The notes: generated by a model from the sequence alone, not told the origin. Numbered from the stretch's first letter, positions 1-5,939 are shown. The stretch: DNA of 6,064 bases from CAZJFC01 sp964545245 (GCA_964545245.1 CAZJFC010000088.1:1-6064), one strand, 5' to 3'. Program-made: numbers and translations.

Positions 1-37
1 GCCGGGATGACTATTATCCTTATGTAAAGGGGATAAT
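1..37. repeat. Left-edge repeat fragment and small inverted repeat
   Basis: Positions 13-19 (ATTATCC) and 31-37 (GGATAAT) are perfect 7-base inverted arms around an 11-base loop, lying just beyond the stop of the minus-strand yebC gene. Neither strand has a T-run after the stem, so this is not a convincing intrinsic terminator, though it may protect the yebC mRNA 3' end. The first bases (GCCGGGATGAC) resemble the terminal arm of a dispersed palindromic repeat often seen between alphaproteobacterial genes. The other half would lie outside the window, so that reading is only an inference. Confidence 0.35.
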
Positions 38-64
38 TGCTACTTAACTTCCTAATGACCTTAC

Positions 65-814
65 TTAAGAAGCCAGTTTTTGCAGCGTTTCTTCATCGAC
101 ATCGGCATTGGTGACGACGAACTGCACATCGTCAAAATCTTCAAGCGCCTCAATGAGCTTGAACAGCTTCATCGCGTCATCGCCGGAAGTGGCAATGGTG
201 TTGGTAGGTTTCCAGCTAAAACGGGCGGTTTCCGCGTCACCGAATTTTTTCGCCAGCGCGTCGCGCACTTCGTTAAGCGCTTCCGGCTTGCAATAAATTG
301 AATGGATTTCCTCGCCGGATTCGCAATCATCCGCGCCGGCTTCAATCACCGCTTCCAGCATTTCATCGGGCGAGGCTTTGGAGGAGGGGTATTCGATCAG
401 CCCGACTTTCTCGAAATTGAAGGCAACTGAGTTGGTCTCGCCAAGGTTGCCGCCATATTTGGTGAAGGTGGAGCGGACATCGGACGCGGTGCGGTTGCGG
501 TTGTCGGTAAGCGCCTCGACAATCACGGCGACGCCGCCGACGCCATAACCTTCGTAGCGGATCTCCGCGTAATCTTCGCCCTTATTCGCCCCGCTTGCCT
601 GCGCGATGGCGCTTTTGATGCGGTCATTGGTCATGTTCTGGGCGCGTGCTGCGGTAATTGCCGCACGCAGCCGTGGGTTAGCGTCCGGGTCCGGCATTCC
701 CGACTTTGCCGCGACGATTATCTCCCGCGCGAGCTTGGTGAAAATTTTTGCGCGGGCTTTATCGGCCTTATCCTTCTTTCTTGCTATGTTTGCGAAATGC
801 GAATGTCCTGCCAT
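65..814 (-). CDS. yebC: YebC/PmpR family protein (translation factor / transcriptional regulator)
   Basis: This is a full-length YebC/PmpR (TACO1-like) protein of 249 residues, the usual length for the family. Members were first described as DNA-binding regulators, and more recent work assigns several of them, and mitochondrial TACO1, to relieving ribosome stalling on difficult sequences such as proline runs. The cytoplasmic product starts MAGHSHFANI, close to the family's MAGHSKWANI but with His-Phe for Lys-Trp. It continues with KIFTKLAREI (23-32), NPRLRAAI (46-53), NMTNDRIKSAI (60-70), and the hallmark YEGYGVGGVAVIVEA (87-101) followed by TDNRNRT (103-109). The acidic C-terminal part (about 205-249) fits the third domain. 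The ATG at 812-814 is preceded by a good Shine-Dalgarno GAGAGG (820-825) with a 5-base spacer, which fixes the start. It is transcribed divergently from the EAL-like gene. The usual neighbour ruvC is not visible, and nothing downstream suggests an operon within the window. The choice between regulator and translation factor cannot be made from sequence. Confidence 0.96.
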   Translation of the reverse strand: MAGHSHFANIARKKDKADKARAKIFTKLAREIIVAAKSGMPDPDANPRLRAAITAARAQNMTNDRIKSAIAQASGANKGEDYAEIRYEGYGVGGVAVIVEALTDNRNRTASDVRSTFTKYGGNLGETNSVAFNFEKVGLIEYPSSKASPDEMLEAVIEAGADDCESGEEIHSIYCKPEALNEVRDALAKKFGDAETARFSWKPTNTIATSGDDAMKLFKLIEALEDFDDVQFVVTNADVDEETLQKLAS

Positions 815-842
815 GTATTCCTCTCATAAGTCCATTTTTTCT

Positions 843-872
843 CATATAAATGAACTTCCTTGCCTTCCGCAA
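843..872 (-). promoter_or_regulatory. Candidate sigma-70-type promoter for yebC
   Basis: On the minus strand a TATATG (843-848) and a TTGCGG (867-872) are separated by 18 bases, a plausible -10/-35 pair. It lies about 30 bases upstream of the yebC start codon, so the 5' leader would be short and contain the GAGAGG ribosome binding site. The -35 match is only partial, so this is a suggestion. Confidence 0.3.
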
Positions 873-897
873 TGAAAAATTAACGAAATAAGCGTTT

Positions 898-950
898 GTC
901 GTTGCGGGCGGCCAGCGGGAGCGCTTCGTCGGCTGCGCCTACCCGCATTA
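898..950. repeat. GC-rich imperfect palindrome in the divergent intergenic region
   Basis: TGCGGG (903-908) pairs with CCCGCA (942-947), GGC (910-912) with GCC (937-939), and CAGC (913-916) with GCTG (932-935), giving a long interrupted stem with a roughly 15-base loop. It stands out as a GC-rich block in otherwise AT-rich intergenic DNA. Its edges (GTCGTTGCGGG at 898, and CTGCGCCTACCCGCATTA near 950) resemble a decayed version of the palindromic element at 5829-5890, which begins GTCATTGCGAG, so it may be an old copy of the same family. On the plus strand a few scattered Ts follow but no proper T-run, and it sits upstream of both genes, so a terminator role is unlikely. Confidence 0.4.
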
Positions 951-981
951 ATTTTAATACAGTTAATTATTAAATTATTAA
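948..981 (+). promoter_or_regulatory. AT-rich tract upstream of the EAL-like gene, probable promoter region
   Basis: This run is almost entirely A and T (for example AGTTAATTATTAAATTATTA at 961-980) and lies 40-75 bases before the EAL-like start codon, between the GC-rich palindrome and the gene. Its position suits a promoter for the three-gene plus-strand run. No clear -35/-10 pair can be chosen from the several AT-rich hexamers, so only the region is marked. Confidence 0.25.
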
Positions 982-1022
982 CCATTTCCGCCGAAAATAC
1001 GGGCATATCCGGATAACCAGCT

Positions 1023-2219
1023 ATGCTTATTGATCTCAAAAAAGGCTCGGAAAAAAAACTGCTCGACGTGCTCGCCGGCATCAAGGACGACCCGGCGGGG
1101 TATTACGCCGCGTATTTCAACTTTTCCGAATTATTGGAGCATAATAAGAACGAGTCAAAGCTGAGGATCTCCATCAATATCATCAATGATATCTTAAGCC
1201 TTGCCGATGGTTATATTTCAATATGCAGCGATAACGACCTTGTGATTTTGTGCAATAACACGCCGCTTAACCTTATCACCAAAACCATTTTCCAGCTCCG
1301 TTACCTTTATCTTGACGACCCGCTGGCCTATTACGCCGATGGCAAGGAGAACGAAGATTTCTGCCGTTTATATGAACTGCGTTTCGAGTGGGATAATGTG
1401 TTTTCCGCATTGCGTGAGAAAGTGACGCATATGAACAGCAAGGCGGCGTTACGCCCGGTTATGGCCGACGACACGGAGCTTACCCCGGCGCGGCTGGTCA
1501 GCCTTGAGACGGAACTCAACAAAACCAACATCACCAGCGCGGTGCGTAGCCAGCCGGTATGCGTGCTGAAAGCGGAGGGGTTTAAAACCATCTATGATGA
1601 AACCTATATCAATATGGGGGCGCTCAACCAGCTTTTGCGCGTGGCGGTGGATTTCGGCAGCGAGCGTTCGCTGTTCAAATACCTCACCAATATCCTTGAC
1701 CGCAAAATGCTGGAATACATAGCCAAAACCCAGCACCGGAATTTAAAATCCGCCATCAGCATGAACATTAACGTATCTACCGTGCTTTCAAAATATTTTG
1801 CCGAGTTCAGCAGGAATATCGGTGAAAAAATCCGCCGTAACATGATTATCGAGATCCAGCTCTCCGATGTGTTCAGCGATATGCAGGCGTTTGTGGCCGC
1901 AAAGGAAATGCTCCACGAAATGGGCTACCGCGTCTGCCTTGACGGGCTGACCAACCTGAGCATCATTCAGGTGGACAGGAATTCCCTCGGTTTTGACCTT
2001 GCAAAGATCTTCTGGAATGCCGATATTAAATTTGACGCAAGGCGCAAGGAAAACCAGCAACTCGCCGAAGCGATCGACCGTTGCGGCAAGTCCCGCGTCA
2101 TCCTCGCGCGTTGCGATAACAAGGACGCGATCTATTACGGGCAGGCGGTGGGGGTTTCGCTCTTTCAGGGGCGTTATATCGATTCCATCATTGCGCCGGA
2201 CGCAAAAATTATAAACTAG
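1023..2219 (+). CDS. Degenerate EAL-domain protein, probably without phosphodiesterase activity
   Basis: The C-terminal half of this 398-residue soluble protein (about 175-390) follows the order of motifs of an EAL c-di-GMP phosphodiesterase, but most catalytic residues are missing. QPV (177-179) sits where 'QPI' leads into the EAL strand, yet no Glu-Ala-Leu follows. SMNINVS (246-252) matches the vNlS metal-site motif, and IIEIQLSD (275-282) matches lEiTE with Glu277 kept. VCLDGLTNLS (304-313) replaces LDDFGTGyS, with the second Asp now Gly308. ILARCDN (360-366) replaces the viAEGVE motif and loses its Glu, and FQGRYI (381-386) matches the QGyy motif. An inactive nucleotide-binding or protein-binding role is therefore likely, as known for other degenerate EAL proteins. 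Residues 25-130 contain DGYISICSDNDLVIL (62-76), faintly like a very decayed GGDEF fold, but this is weak. There is no signal peptide or membrane segment. The start has only a weak GGA at 1011. The gene is first in a run with the aminotransferase 11 bases downstream. Confidence 0.7.
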   Translation: MLIDLKKGSEKKLLDVLAGIKDDPAGYYAAYFNFSELLEHNKNESKLRISINIINDILSLADGYISICSDNDLVILCNNTPLNLITKTIFQLRYLYLDDPLAYYADGKENEDFCRLYELRFEWDNVFSALREKVTHMNSKAALRPVMADDTELTPARLVSLETELNKTNITSAVRSQPVCVLKAEGFKTIYDETYINMGALNQLLRVAVDFGSERSLFKYLTNILDRKMLEYIAKTQHRNLKSAISMNINVSTVLSKYFAEFSRNIGEKIRRNMIIEIQLSDVFSDMQAFVAAKEMLHEMGYRVCLDGLTNLSIIQVDRNSLGFDLAKIFWNADIKFDARRKENQQLAEAIDRCGKSRVILARCDNKDAIYYGQAVGVSLFQGRYIDSIIAPDAKIIN

Positions 2220-2230
2220 GCGAATTTAAA

Positions 2231-3484
2231 ATGAGTGGGCGTAAAAAAATCGACAACAGGGTCGGCCAGCCGGATATCAGGATGATACCAAACCATATAC
2301 TTCCGGGCAGGATGCCGGGCGAGGTTATGCAATTGATGATTTATGATTACGCGATTGACCGGCAGGGTTTGCCGCAAGTTCTGAAGGCAGTAGCGGATTA
2401 TTATAATGACAATATTTTCCCGCCGCCGCAAAGCGGGCAGGCAAGCTTCCCGCAGCTTCATATTGAGCCGGGGCAGGTTTTGATGGCGGATGGCGCAAGG
2501 TCTGCCGCTTCGGTGATTGCGGTTTACCTGATGAACCAGTGCCGTGACCGCGGGGTGTTCCACCCGCGTGCGTTGCTTATAAAGCCCGGATACAGCCTTT
2601 ATAATGCGCAGTTCAAGGGGCTGGGATATAAGGTTGATTCTGTTACTGTTCCGCTCTCCGCCAGTGACGGGGAAAGGCTGGAAGCAATCAGGAAGGCGAT
2701 AAAACCGGATACGATTATCCTGCCGCTCACCAACCCCAATAACCCGACAGGTGAAATTTATTCTGCTGCATTTTTGCAGGGCTTATTGAAAATCCTTGAT
2801 GAGAACCCGCAGCTTAACATCATAAATGATGCGGTGTATGACCAGATTTTGCGTAAGGGAATTGCCAAACCGGCAAGCATCATGACGCTGGCGAACCCGC
2901 AGCAAAGGAAACGGGTTTTTGAGGTGGATTGCCTTGCGAAGTCATTCGCGTATCCGGCCATCCGCGCGGGATGGGCAATTGGCGATGCGGAGGTTATGGG
3001 TGCGATCCAGGAAGGCAAGGACCCGATGCACGGCCCGCTCAACAATATCGCGCAACTTGTGGTTATAAGCGCGCTTTCATTTACGCCGCGTTTGCGTCCT
3101 GCTTATCATGAGGAAGTCAACGCGATATATGACCGCCGCCTGAATTATGTGCATGAAAAACTTTCACAGATTGAAGGTTTCAAATCGCAAGTTCCGCCCG
3201 CCACGTTTTATTACTGGGCGGATTTTTCGGGGGTTATCCCGGCGCAGGAATTGATTGCGGAACTGGCCAAGCGGGATATCCTGGTTTCCAACGGCAAAAA
3301 TTTCGGTGATGAGAATTGCATCAGGCTGAATTGCGGCGCAACCGCGGAAGTGCTTGGTATGATATGCGATGAGATTGTGAATATCTGCCGCGAAAGGGGA
3401 GTGAAGATAAATGAGCGTGAAATTTCCCCTGTGCCGAAGATTCTTGATGAAGTATCATTTGGAATAAATCCTGAAGCGGCTTAA
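2231..3484 (+). CDS. PLP-dependent class I/II aminotransferase
   Basis: This is a fold-type I pyridoxal-phosphate aminotransferase of 417 residues, a normal length for the class. It would transfer an amino group between an amino acid and a 2-oxo acid in the cytoplasm; the substrate cannot be read from sequence. NPNNPTG (168-174) supplies the Asn contacting the cofactor ring, and NDAVYDQI (199-206) supplies the ring-nitrogen Asp200 and Tyr203. CLAKSFAYPAIRAGWAIG (234-251) carries the Schiff-base Lys237 and the phosphate-contacting Arg245, and IRLNCG (364-369) carries the substrate-carboxylate Arg365. The residue before the lysine is Ala instead of the frequent Ser. ADGARSAA (86-93) occupies the glycine-rich phosphate-binding position. 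The C-terminal tail after about residue 390 is extended and carries no motif I know. The start is supported by AGGCGA (2218-2223), which overlaps the stop of the EAL-like gene and suggests translational coupling. trmJ begins 9 bases after the stop, so the three genes are probably co-transcribed. Confidence 0.93.
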   Translation: MSGRKKIDNRVGQPDIRMIPNHILPGRMPGEVMQLMIYDYAIDRQGLPQVLKAVADYYNDNIFPPPQSGQASFPQLHIEPGQVLMADGARSAASVIAVYLMNQCRDRGVFHPRALLIKPGYSLYNAQFKGLGYKVDSVTVPLSASDGERLEAIRKAIKPDTIILPLTNPNNPTGEIYSAAFLQGLLKILDENPQLNIINDAVYDQILRKGIAKPASIMTLANPQQRKRVFEVDCLAKSFAYPAIRAGWAIGDAEVMGAIQEGKDPMHGPLNNIAQLVVISALSFTPRLRPAYHEEVNAIYDRRLNYVHEKLSQIEGFKSQVPPATFYYWADFSGVIPAQELIAELAKRDILVSNGKNFGDENCIRLNCGATAEVLGMICDEIVNICRERGVKINEREISPVPKILDEVSFGINPEAA

Positions 3485-3493
3485 ACTGCGCCA

Positions 3494-4186
3494 ATGACAA
3501 GCATAATTTTAGTAAACCCGCAGATGGGTGAGAATATCGGCGCGGCAGCGCGGGTGATGCTGAATTTCGGTTTCACCGGTTTGCGGCTGGTTGCCCCGCG
3601 TGACGGATGGCCGAACCGGAAAGCGGTGGATATGTCCTCCGGCGCGGTTGAAAAGATCAACGTTACCATATTTGAAAATTTTGAAAGCGCGATCGCGGAT
3701 TTGGAGATTCTATACGCCACCACCGCCCGCAACCGCGATATGGATAAAACCGTCATAACCCCCGGCCAGATTGAGTTATCGCCTAAAACCGGAATCGTTT
3801 TCGGGCCGGAGCGCACGGGGCTAGGCAATTATGAAATTTCACTGTGCAACAAGATAGTCGAAATTCCCGTGAACCCGGAATTCAGCAGCCTCAACCTCGC
3901 GCAGAGTGTGGCGGTGATTTGTTATGAACTCCGCAAATCCGGAATTTCCGAAGTTCCGAATCTCCGAAATTCCGAAGTTCCCTTGGCCACCAAGGCTGAG
4001 CTTGAAGGTTTGTATAAACACCTTGAGGATGAGCTGGAAAAACGAAATTTTTTCTCCACCCCCGAAAAACAGCCGGGCATGATGATAAACATCCGCAACA
4101 TGCTCGAACGCGCGGAGCTACTGCCGCAGGAGGTGCGGACATTGCGCGGGATAATCCGTTCGCTCGCGGAGCATGGGGAGCGGTAG
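3494..4186 (+). CDS. trmJ: tRNA (cytidine/uridine-2'-O-)-methyltransferase TrmJ-like (SPOUT family)
   Basis: This 230-residue SPOUT-class methyltransferase would use S-adenosylmethionine to methylate the ribose of a tRNA anticodon-loop nucleotide (position 32 in E. coli TrmJ), acting as a dimer. The three family motifs are clear: ENIGAAAR (13-20) with Asn14 and Arg20, VFGPERTGL (102-110) with Glu106, and SSLNLAQSVAVICYEL (131-146) with Asn134 in the knotted SAM site. TTARNRDMDK (76-85) and the C-terminal RNMLERAEL (201-209) with RTLRGII (215-221) are also typical of TrmJ rather than TrmL or RlmB. The linker between the SPOUT domain and the C-terminal helices (about 150-164) is encoded by an 8-bp tandem repeat and reads SEVPNLRNSEVP, which looks like a tolerated insertion. 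There is no recognisable Shine-Dalgarno before the ATG, so translation may depend on the aminotransferase just upstream. The gene ends one base from the stop of the convergent prepilin gene. The exact target nucleotide is inferred from the family. Confidence 0.93.
   Translation: MTSIILVNPQMGENIGAAARVMLNFGFTGLRLVAPRDGWPNRKAVDMSSGAVEKINVTIFENFESAIADLEILYATTARNRDMDKTVITPGQIELSPKTGIVFGPERTGLGNYEISLCNKIVEIPVNPEFSSLNLAQSVAVICYELRKSGISEVPNLRNSEVPLATKAELEGLYKHLEDELEKRNFFSTPEKQPGMMINIRNMLERAELLPQEVRTLRGIIRSLAEHGER
3948..3981 (+). repeat. 8-bp tandem repeat inside trmJ
   Basis: Four consecutive 8-base units (CCGAAGTT, CCGAATCT, CCGAAATT, CCGAAGTT) run from 3948 to 3979 and are followed by a further CC. 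A degenerate unit (CCGGAATTT, 3939-3947) precedes them. Three units equal 24 bases, or eight codons, so unit changes in multiples of three keep the frame. The repeat encodes residues 152-163 of the TrmJ-like protein, in the inter-domain linker. The same unit family (TTCYGAAR) occurs at 5910-5937. Confidence 0.8.
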
Positions 4187-4187
4187 G

Positions 4188-5939
4188 TTATTTGTAAATA
4201 GCCAGCTTTGACCAGCTACGAGCTTTAACTAGCTCACTTGAGGCAGAAGATGTTGCAATACCGTAATATAGATGTCTGGTTAGAATCCATCTGGCGTCTG
4301 AAGGTATCGGAATGAAATTTATATTGCCGCCGATTGCATTGGTTGAGGTTTGACGTCCCATAGGTCCGCTGGAATGATTCTTTACGCCTGCCGCGCATAA
4401 AAACAACTGATCGTTTAATCTCTCCTCGGGTAAAGGCAGGACACCAAGTAAGTCGCCAGTATATGATGGCCATGTAAGGGTAGGGTTGGATTGGAGTGAT
4501 TTTGGGATAATGGGGCGTATACCAGGTGCCATCCCATCGCTTCCGGCGGTATAGAGTAAATACATGTTGTCCAACGGATCACCAGGCCTTGTATTGATAT
4601 CTATAAGGTTTTGGTCTTCATCATAGAATGCTATTCCCATGGCAGCGCCAGCCGATGTGTAATTGGCAATGCCTGTTGCTATATAGGCGGTACAATAAGC
4701 ATCAAGAATAATGTATTTCGCTCCGGGATATAAAGATAGGTCATAACGTTCCTGTGTTGTACCCAGACCCATATAATTGCCCGGAGCTAACAAAGCCGGG
4801 GCAGGAGAAGTCCAGTACATACAATCCCAGTTCTCAATAATATTGGGGTCTCCTGAAGGGGTGCAATTACAACTCGTTCCCGCCATATTGACCACACAGC
4901 CTTTTGTCTGCTTGAACTCTGCCAGTTTCACTCCCTCAAAACCATTTCCGTCACTGCCTCCGCCACTACTTTCGGGCAAGCCGCAGGCATAAGCTCCGGC
5001 ACCGTTGGAGATGAGGGTTTCGCCGGCAGCGCAATCGGGCAGGCCGGTGGCGGTGGAAATGTTGGTGGAGTTAGCGTCCATGTTGAGGGAGGTAACAGGT
5101 TTCCATCTTATGTAATCGTTGAAATAGCTTGCAGGCGTATCACCGTCATTGATCGGCATATCAAAAAATAATGAATCAGCATCACAATTCTCCGAATCTT
5201 TCGTTGCCGTGCCGCAGGCGACGACATTCTGCCCGGTGCGGTTGAATGAGCCTTTGCCATCACTGCCGTGGCTAATAAGGGCGTAAGCATTTATGTTCTT
5301 ATCGTCCACTGGGTAAAGTTGGTTGCCATTACCGTCCTGTATGATGATAACACCGTTAGTATCGGTTGTTGTATAAGCGTTATAAGTATCCTTATCCACC
5401 GCTAAATCCCTGATGGCTACGTAAGTAATCCTATTCCCCCACCCATCGAAGGCATGTTCTTCCGGCAGGCCTAACCTTTTCACCGGAACCATTCCTATCC
5501 TTACTTTACCTGAGTTCACATCAACTGTCCCGCCCGGTGGGGCGGTGTTGCATAGCGTTGGGGAAACCCCGAAAGAAGCAGTTCCCCTCTGGGTAGTCCT
5601 GCTTGCCGGGCATGGGATATGGCCGTATTTACGTACATGTACTATGAGCGCCTGCTCAATAGCTTGCAGCTTCATCCTGGTTTCCTTGATCTGATGTCCT
5701 TTGGTGTAACCGCTCACAAAAGTGAGAGCACCGGTCATCAGGATGCCTATCACTACGAAGACGATTGAGAGTTCGATTAATGAGAAGCCATGTTTATGGT
5801 TACGTGGTTGCATGGTTACGTGGTAGTTGTCATTGCGAGGCTTTGGCCGAAGCAATCCAGACTGGATCGCCGCGCTGCGCCCGCGATGACGGTTGATTAT
5901 AATCCGATGTTCTGAAATTCCGAAATTCTGAAGTTCCAT
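4188..5939 (-). CDS. Large prepilin/pseudopilin-like protein with a cysteine-rich C-terminal region
   Basis: A type IV prepilin/type II secretion pseudopilin signal is unmistakable: HKHG|FSLIELSIVF (48-61), with cleavage expected after Gly51, Phe52 to be methylated, Glu56 as the conserved +5 acid, and a hydrophobic helix to about residue 76. Next come an amphipathic helix (80-105), IPCPA (108-112), and VPVKRLGLPEEHAFDGWGNR (151-170) with ALISHGSDGKG (220-230), a pattern I associate with alphaproteobacterial pseudopilin-like proteins. A linker holds a CAAGETLISNGAGAYAC motif (303-319) and a Gly/Ser-rich stretch (323-333). Residues 337-583 match nothing I recognise. Twelve cysteines lie in the mature part, consistent with disulfides outside the cytoplasm. 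At 583 residues it is far longer than ordinary pilins (about 120-200). The ATG at 5937-5939 has a good Shine-Dalgarno but gives a 51-residue leader encoded mostly by repeats. The alternative ATG at 5811-5813 gives a normal 9-residue leader but has no Shine-Dalgarno. It may be a minor pilin, an adhesin tip or a surface protein; no assembly genes are present to decide. Confidence 0.87.
   Translation of the reverse strand: MELQNFGISEHRIIINRHRGRSAAIQSGLLRPKPRNDNYHVTMQPRNHKHGFSLIELSIVFVVIGILMTGALTFVSGYTKGHQIKETRMKLQAIEQALIVHVRKYGHIPCPASRTTQRGTASFGVSPTLCNTAPPGGTVDVNSGKVRIGMVPVKRLGLPEEHAFDGWGNRITYVAIRDLAVDKDTYNAYTTTDTNGVIIIQDGNGNQLYPVDDKNINAYALISHGSDGKGSFNRTGQNVVACGTATKDSENCDADSLFFDMPINDGDTPASYFNDYIRWKPVTSLNMDANSTNISTATGLPDCAAGETLISNGAGAYACGLPESSGGGSDGNGFEGVKLAEFKQTKGCVVNMAGTSCNCTPSGDPNIIENWDCMYWTSPAPALLAPGNYMGLGTTQERYDLSLYPGAKYIILDAYCTAYIATGIANYTSAGAAMGIAFYDEDQNLIDINTRPGDPLDNMYLLYTAGSDGMAPGIRPIIPKSLQSNPTLTWPSYTGDLLGVLPLPEERLNDQLFLCAAGVKNHSSGPMGRQTSTNAIGGNINFIPIPSDARWILTRHLYYGIATSSASSELVKARSWSKLAIYK
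5796..5824 (-). repeat. 13-bp direct duplication at the internal prepilin start
   Basis: ATGGTTACGTGGT occurs at 5796-5808 and again, exactly, at 5812-5824, a 16-base period. On the minus strand, one copy covers the codons just after the internal ATG (5811-5813) and the other covers the bases just before it. It looks like a local slippage duplication. It sits 4 bases from the palindromic element and puts duplicated coding sequence where a Shine-Dalgarno would be expected. Confidence 0.8.
5829..5890. repeat. Dispersed palindromic repeat (GTCATTGCGAG type) within the prepilin leader
   Basis: The outer arms GTCATTGCG (5829-5837) and CGCGATGAC (5882-5890) pair with one G-T wobble. The inner arms GCAATCCAG (5852-5860) and CTGGATCGC (5862-5870) pair at eight of nine positions around a single base, so the whole 62-base block can fold into one imperfect hairpin. 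Repeats with the ends GTCATTGCGAG and the core GAAGCAATCCAG are familiar as scattered intergenic elements in alphaproteobacterial and some other genomes. Here the element lies in an open frame and would be translated (minus strand) as residues 17-37 of the long-leader form, including NRHRGRSAAIQSGLL (16-30). Confidence 0.75.
5896..5901 (-). promoter_or_regulatory. Perfect TATAAT between the two repeats, possible internal promoter
   Basis: The 10-base palindrome GATTATAATC (5895-5904) gives a perfect TATAAT -10 box on the minus strand (5896-5901), and another on the plus strand. At 17-base spacing the minus-strand -35 would be TTCGGA (5919-5924), only three of six consensus matches, so the promoter is uncertain. 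If used, transcription would begin near the first base of the palindromic element, and the internal ATG at 5813 would be the start codon. Confidence 0.3.
5910..5937 (-). repeat. 8-bp tandem repeat at the 5' end of the prepilin gene
   Basis: Plus-strand units TTCTGAAA, TTCCGAAA and TTCTGAAG, followed by TTCC, run with an exact 8-base period directly up to the start codon at 5937-5939. They belong to the same family (TTCYGAAR) as the repeat in trmJ nearly 2 kb away, where the plus-strand orientation is the same although the host gene is on the other strand. They encode residues 2-10 (ELQNFGISE) of the long-leader product. Confidence 0.75.

Noticed and set aside
13..37. An intrinsic terminator for yebC.
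   Set aside because: The inverted repeat is AU-rich with an 11-base loop and has no T-run on the minus strand, so it does not meet the usual form.
80..301. Plus-strand open frames opposite yebC.
   Set aside because: They are antisense shadows of a highly conserved full-length yebC gene and have no recognisable product.
842..1084. An 80-residue minus-strand frame across the divergent intergenic region.
   Set aside because: It overlaps the start of the EAL-like gene, includes the GC-rich palindrome and the AT-rich tract, and has no coding-like features. The intergenic reading is more convincing.
3939..3981. A CRISPR-like array.
   Set aside because: The units are only 8 bases, contiguous with no spacers, and lie in a coding sequence, so this is a simple tandem repeat.
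4205..4233. A hairpin (GAGCT/AGCTC) near the 3' end of the prepilin gene as a terminator for trmJ.
   Set aside because: It has only five pairs, no T-run follows on the plus strand, and it lies inside the prepilin coding sequence.
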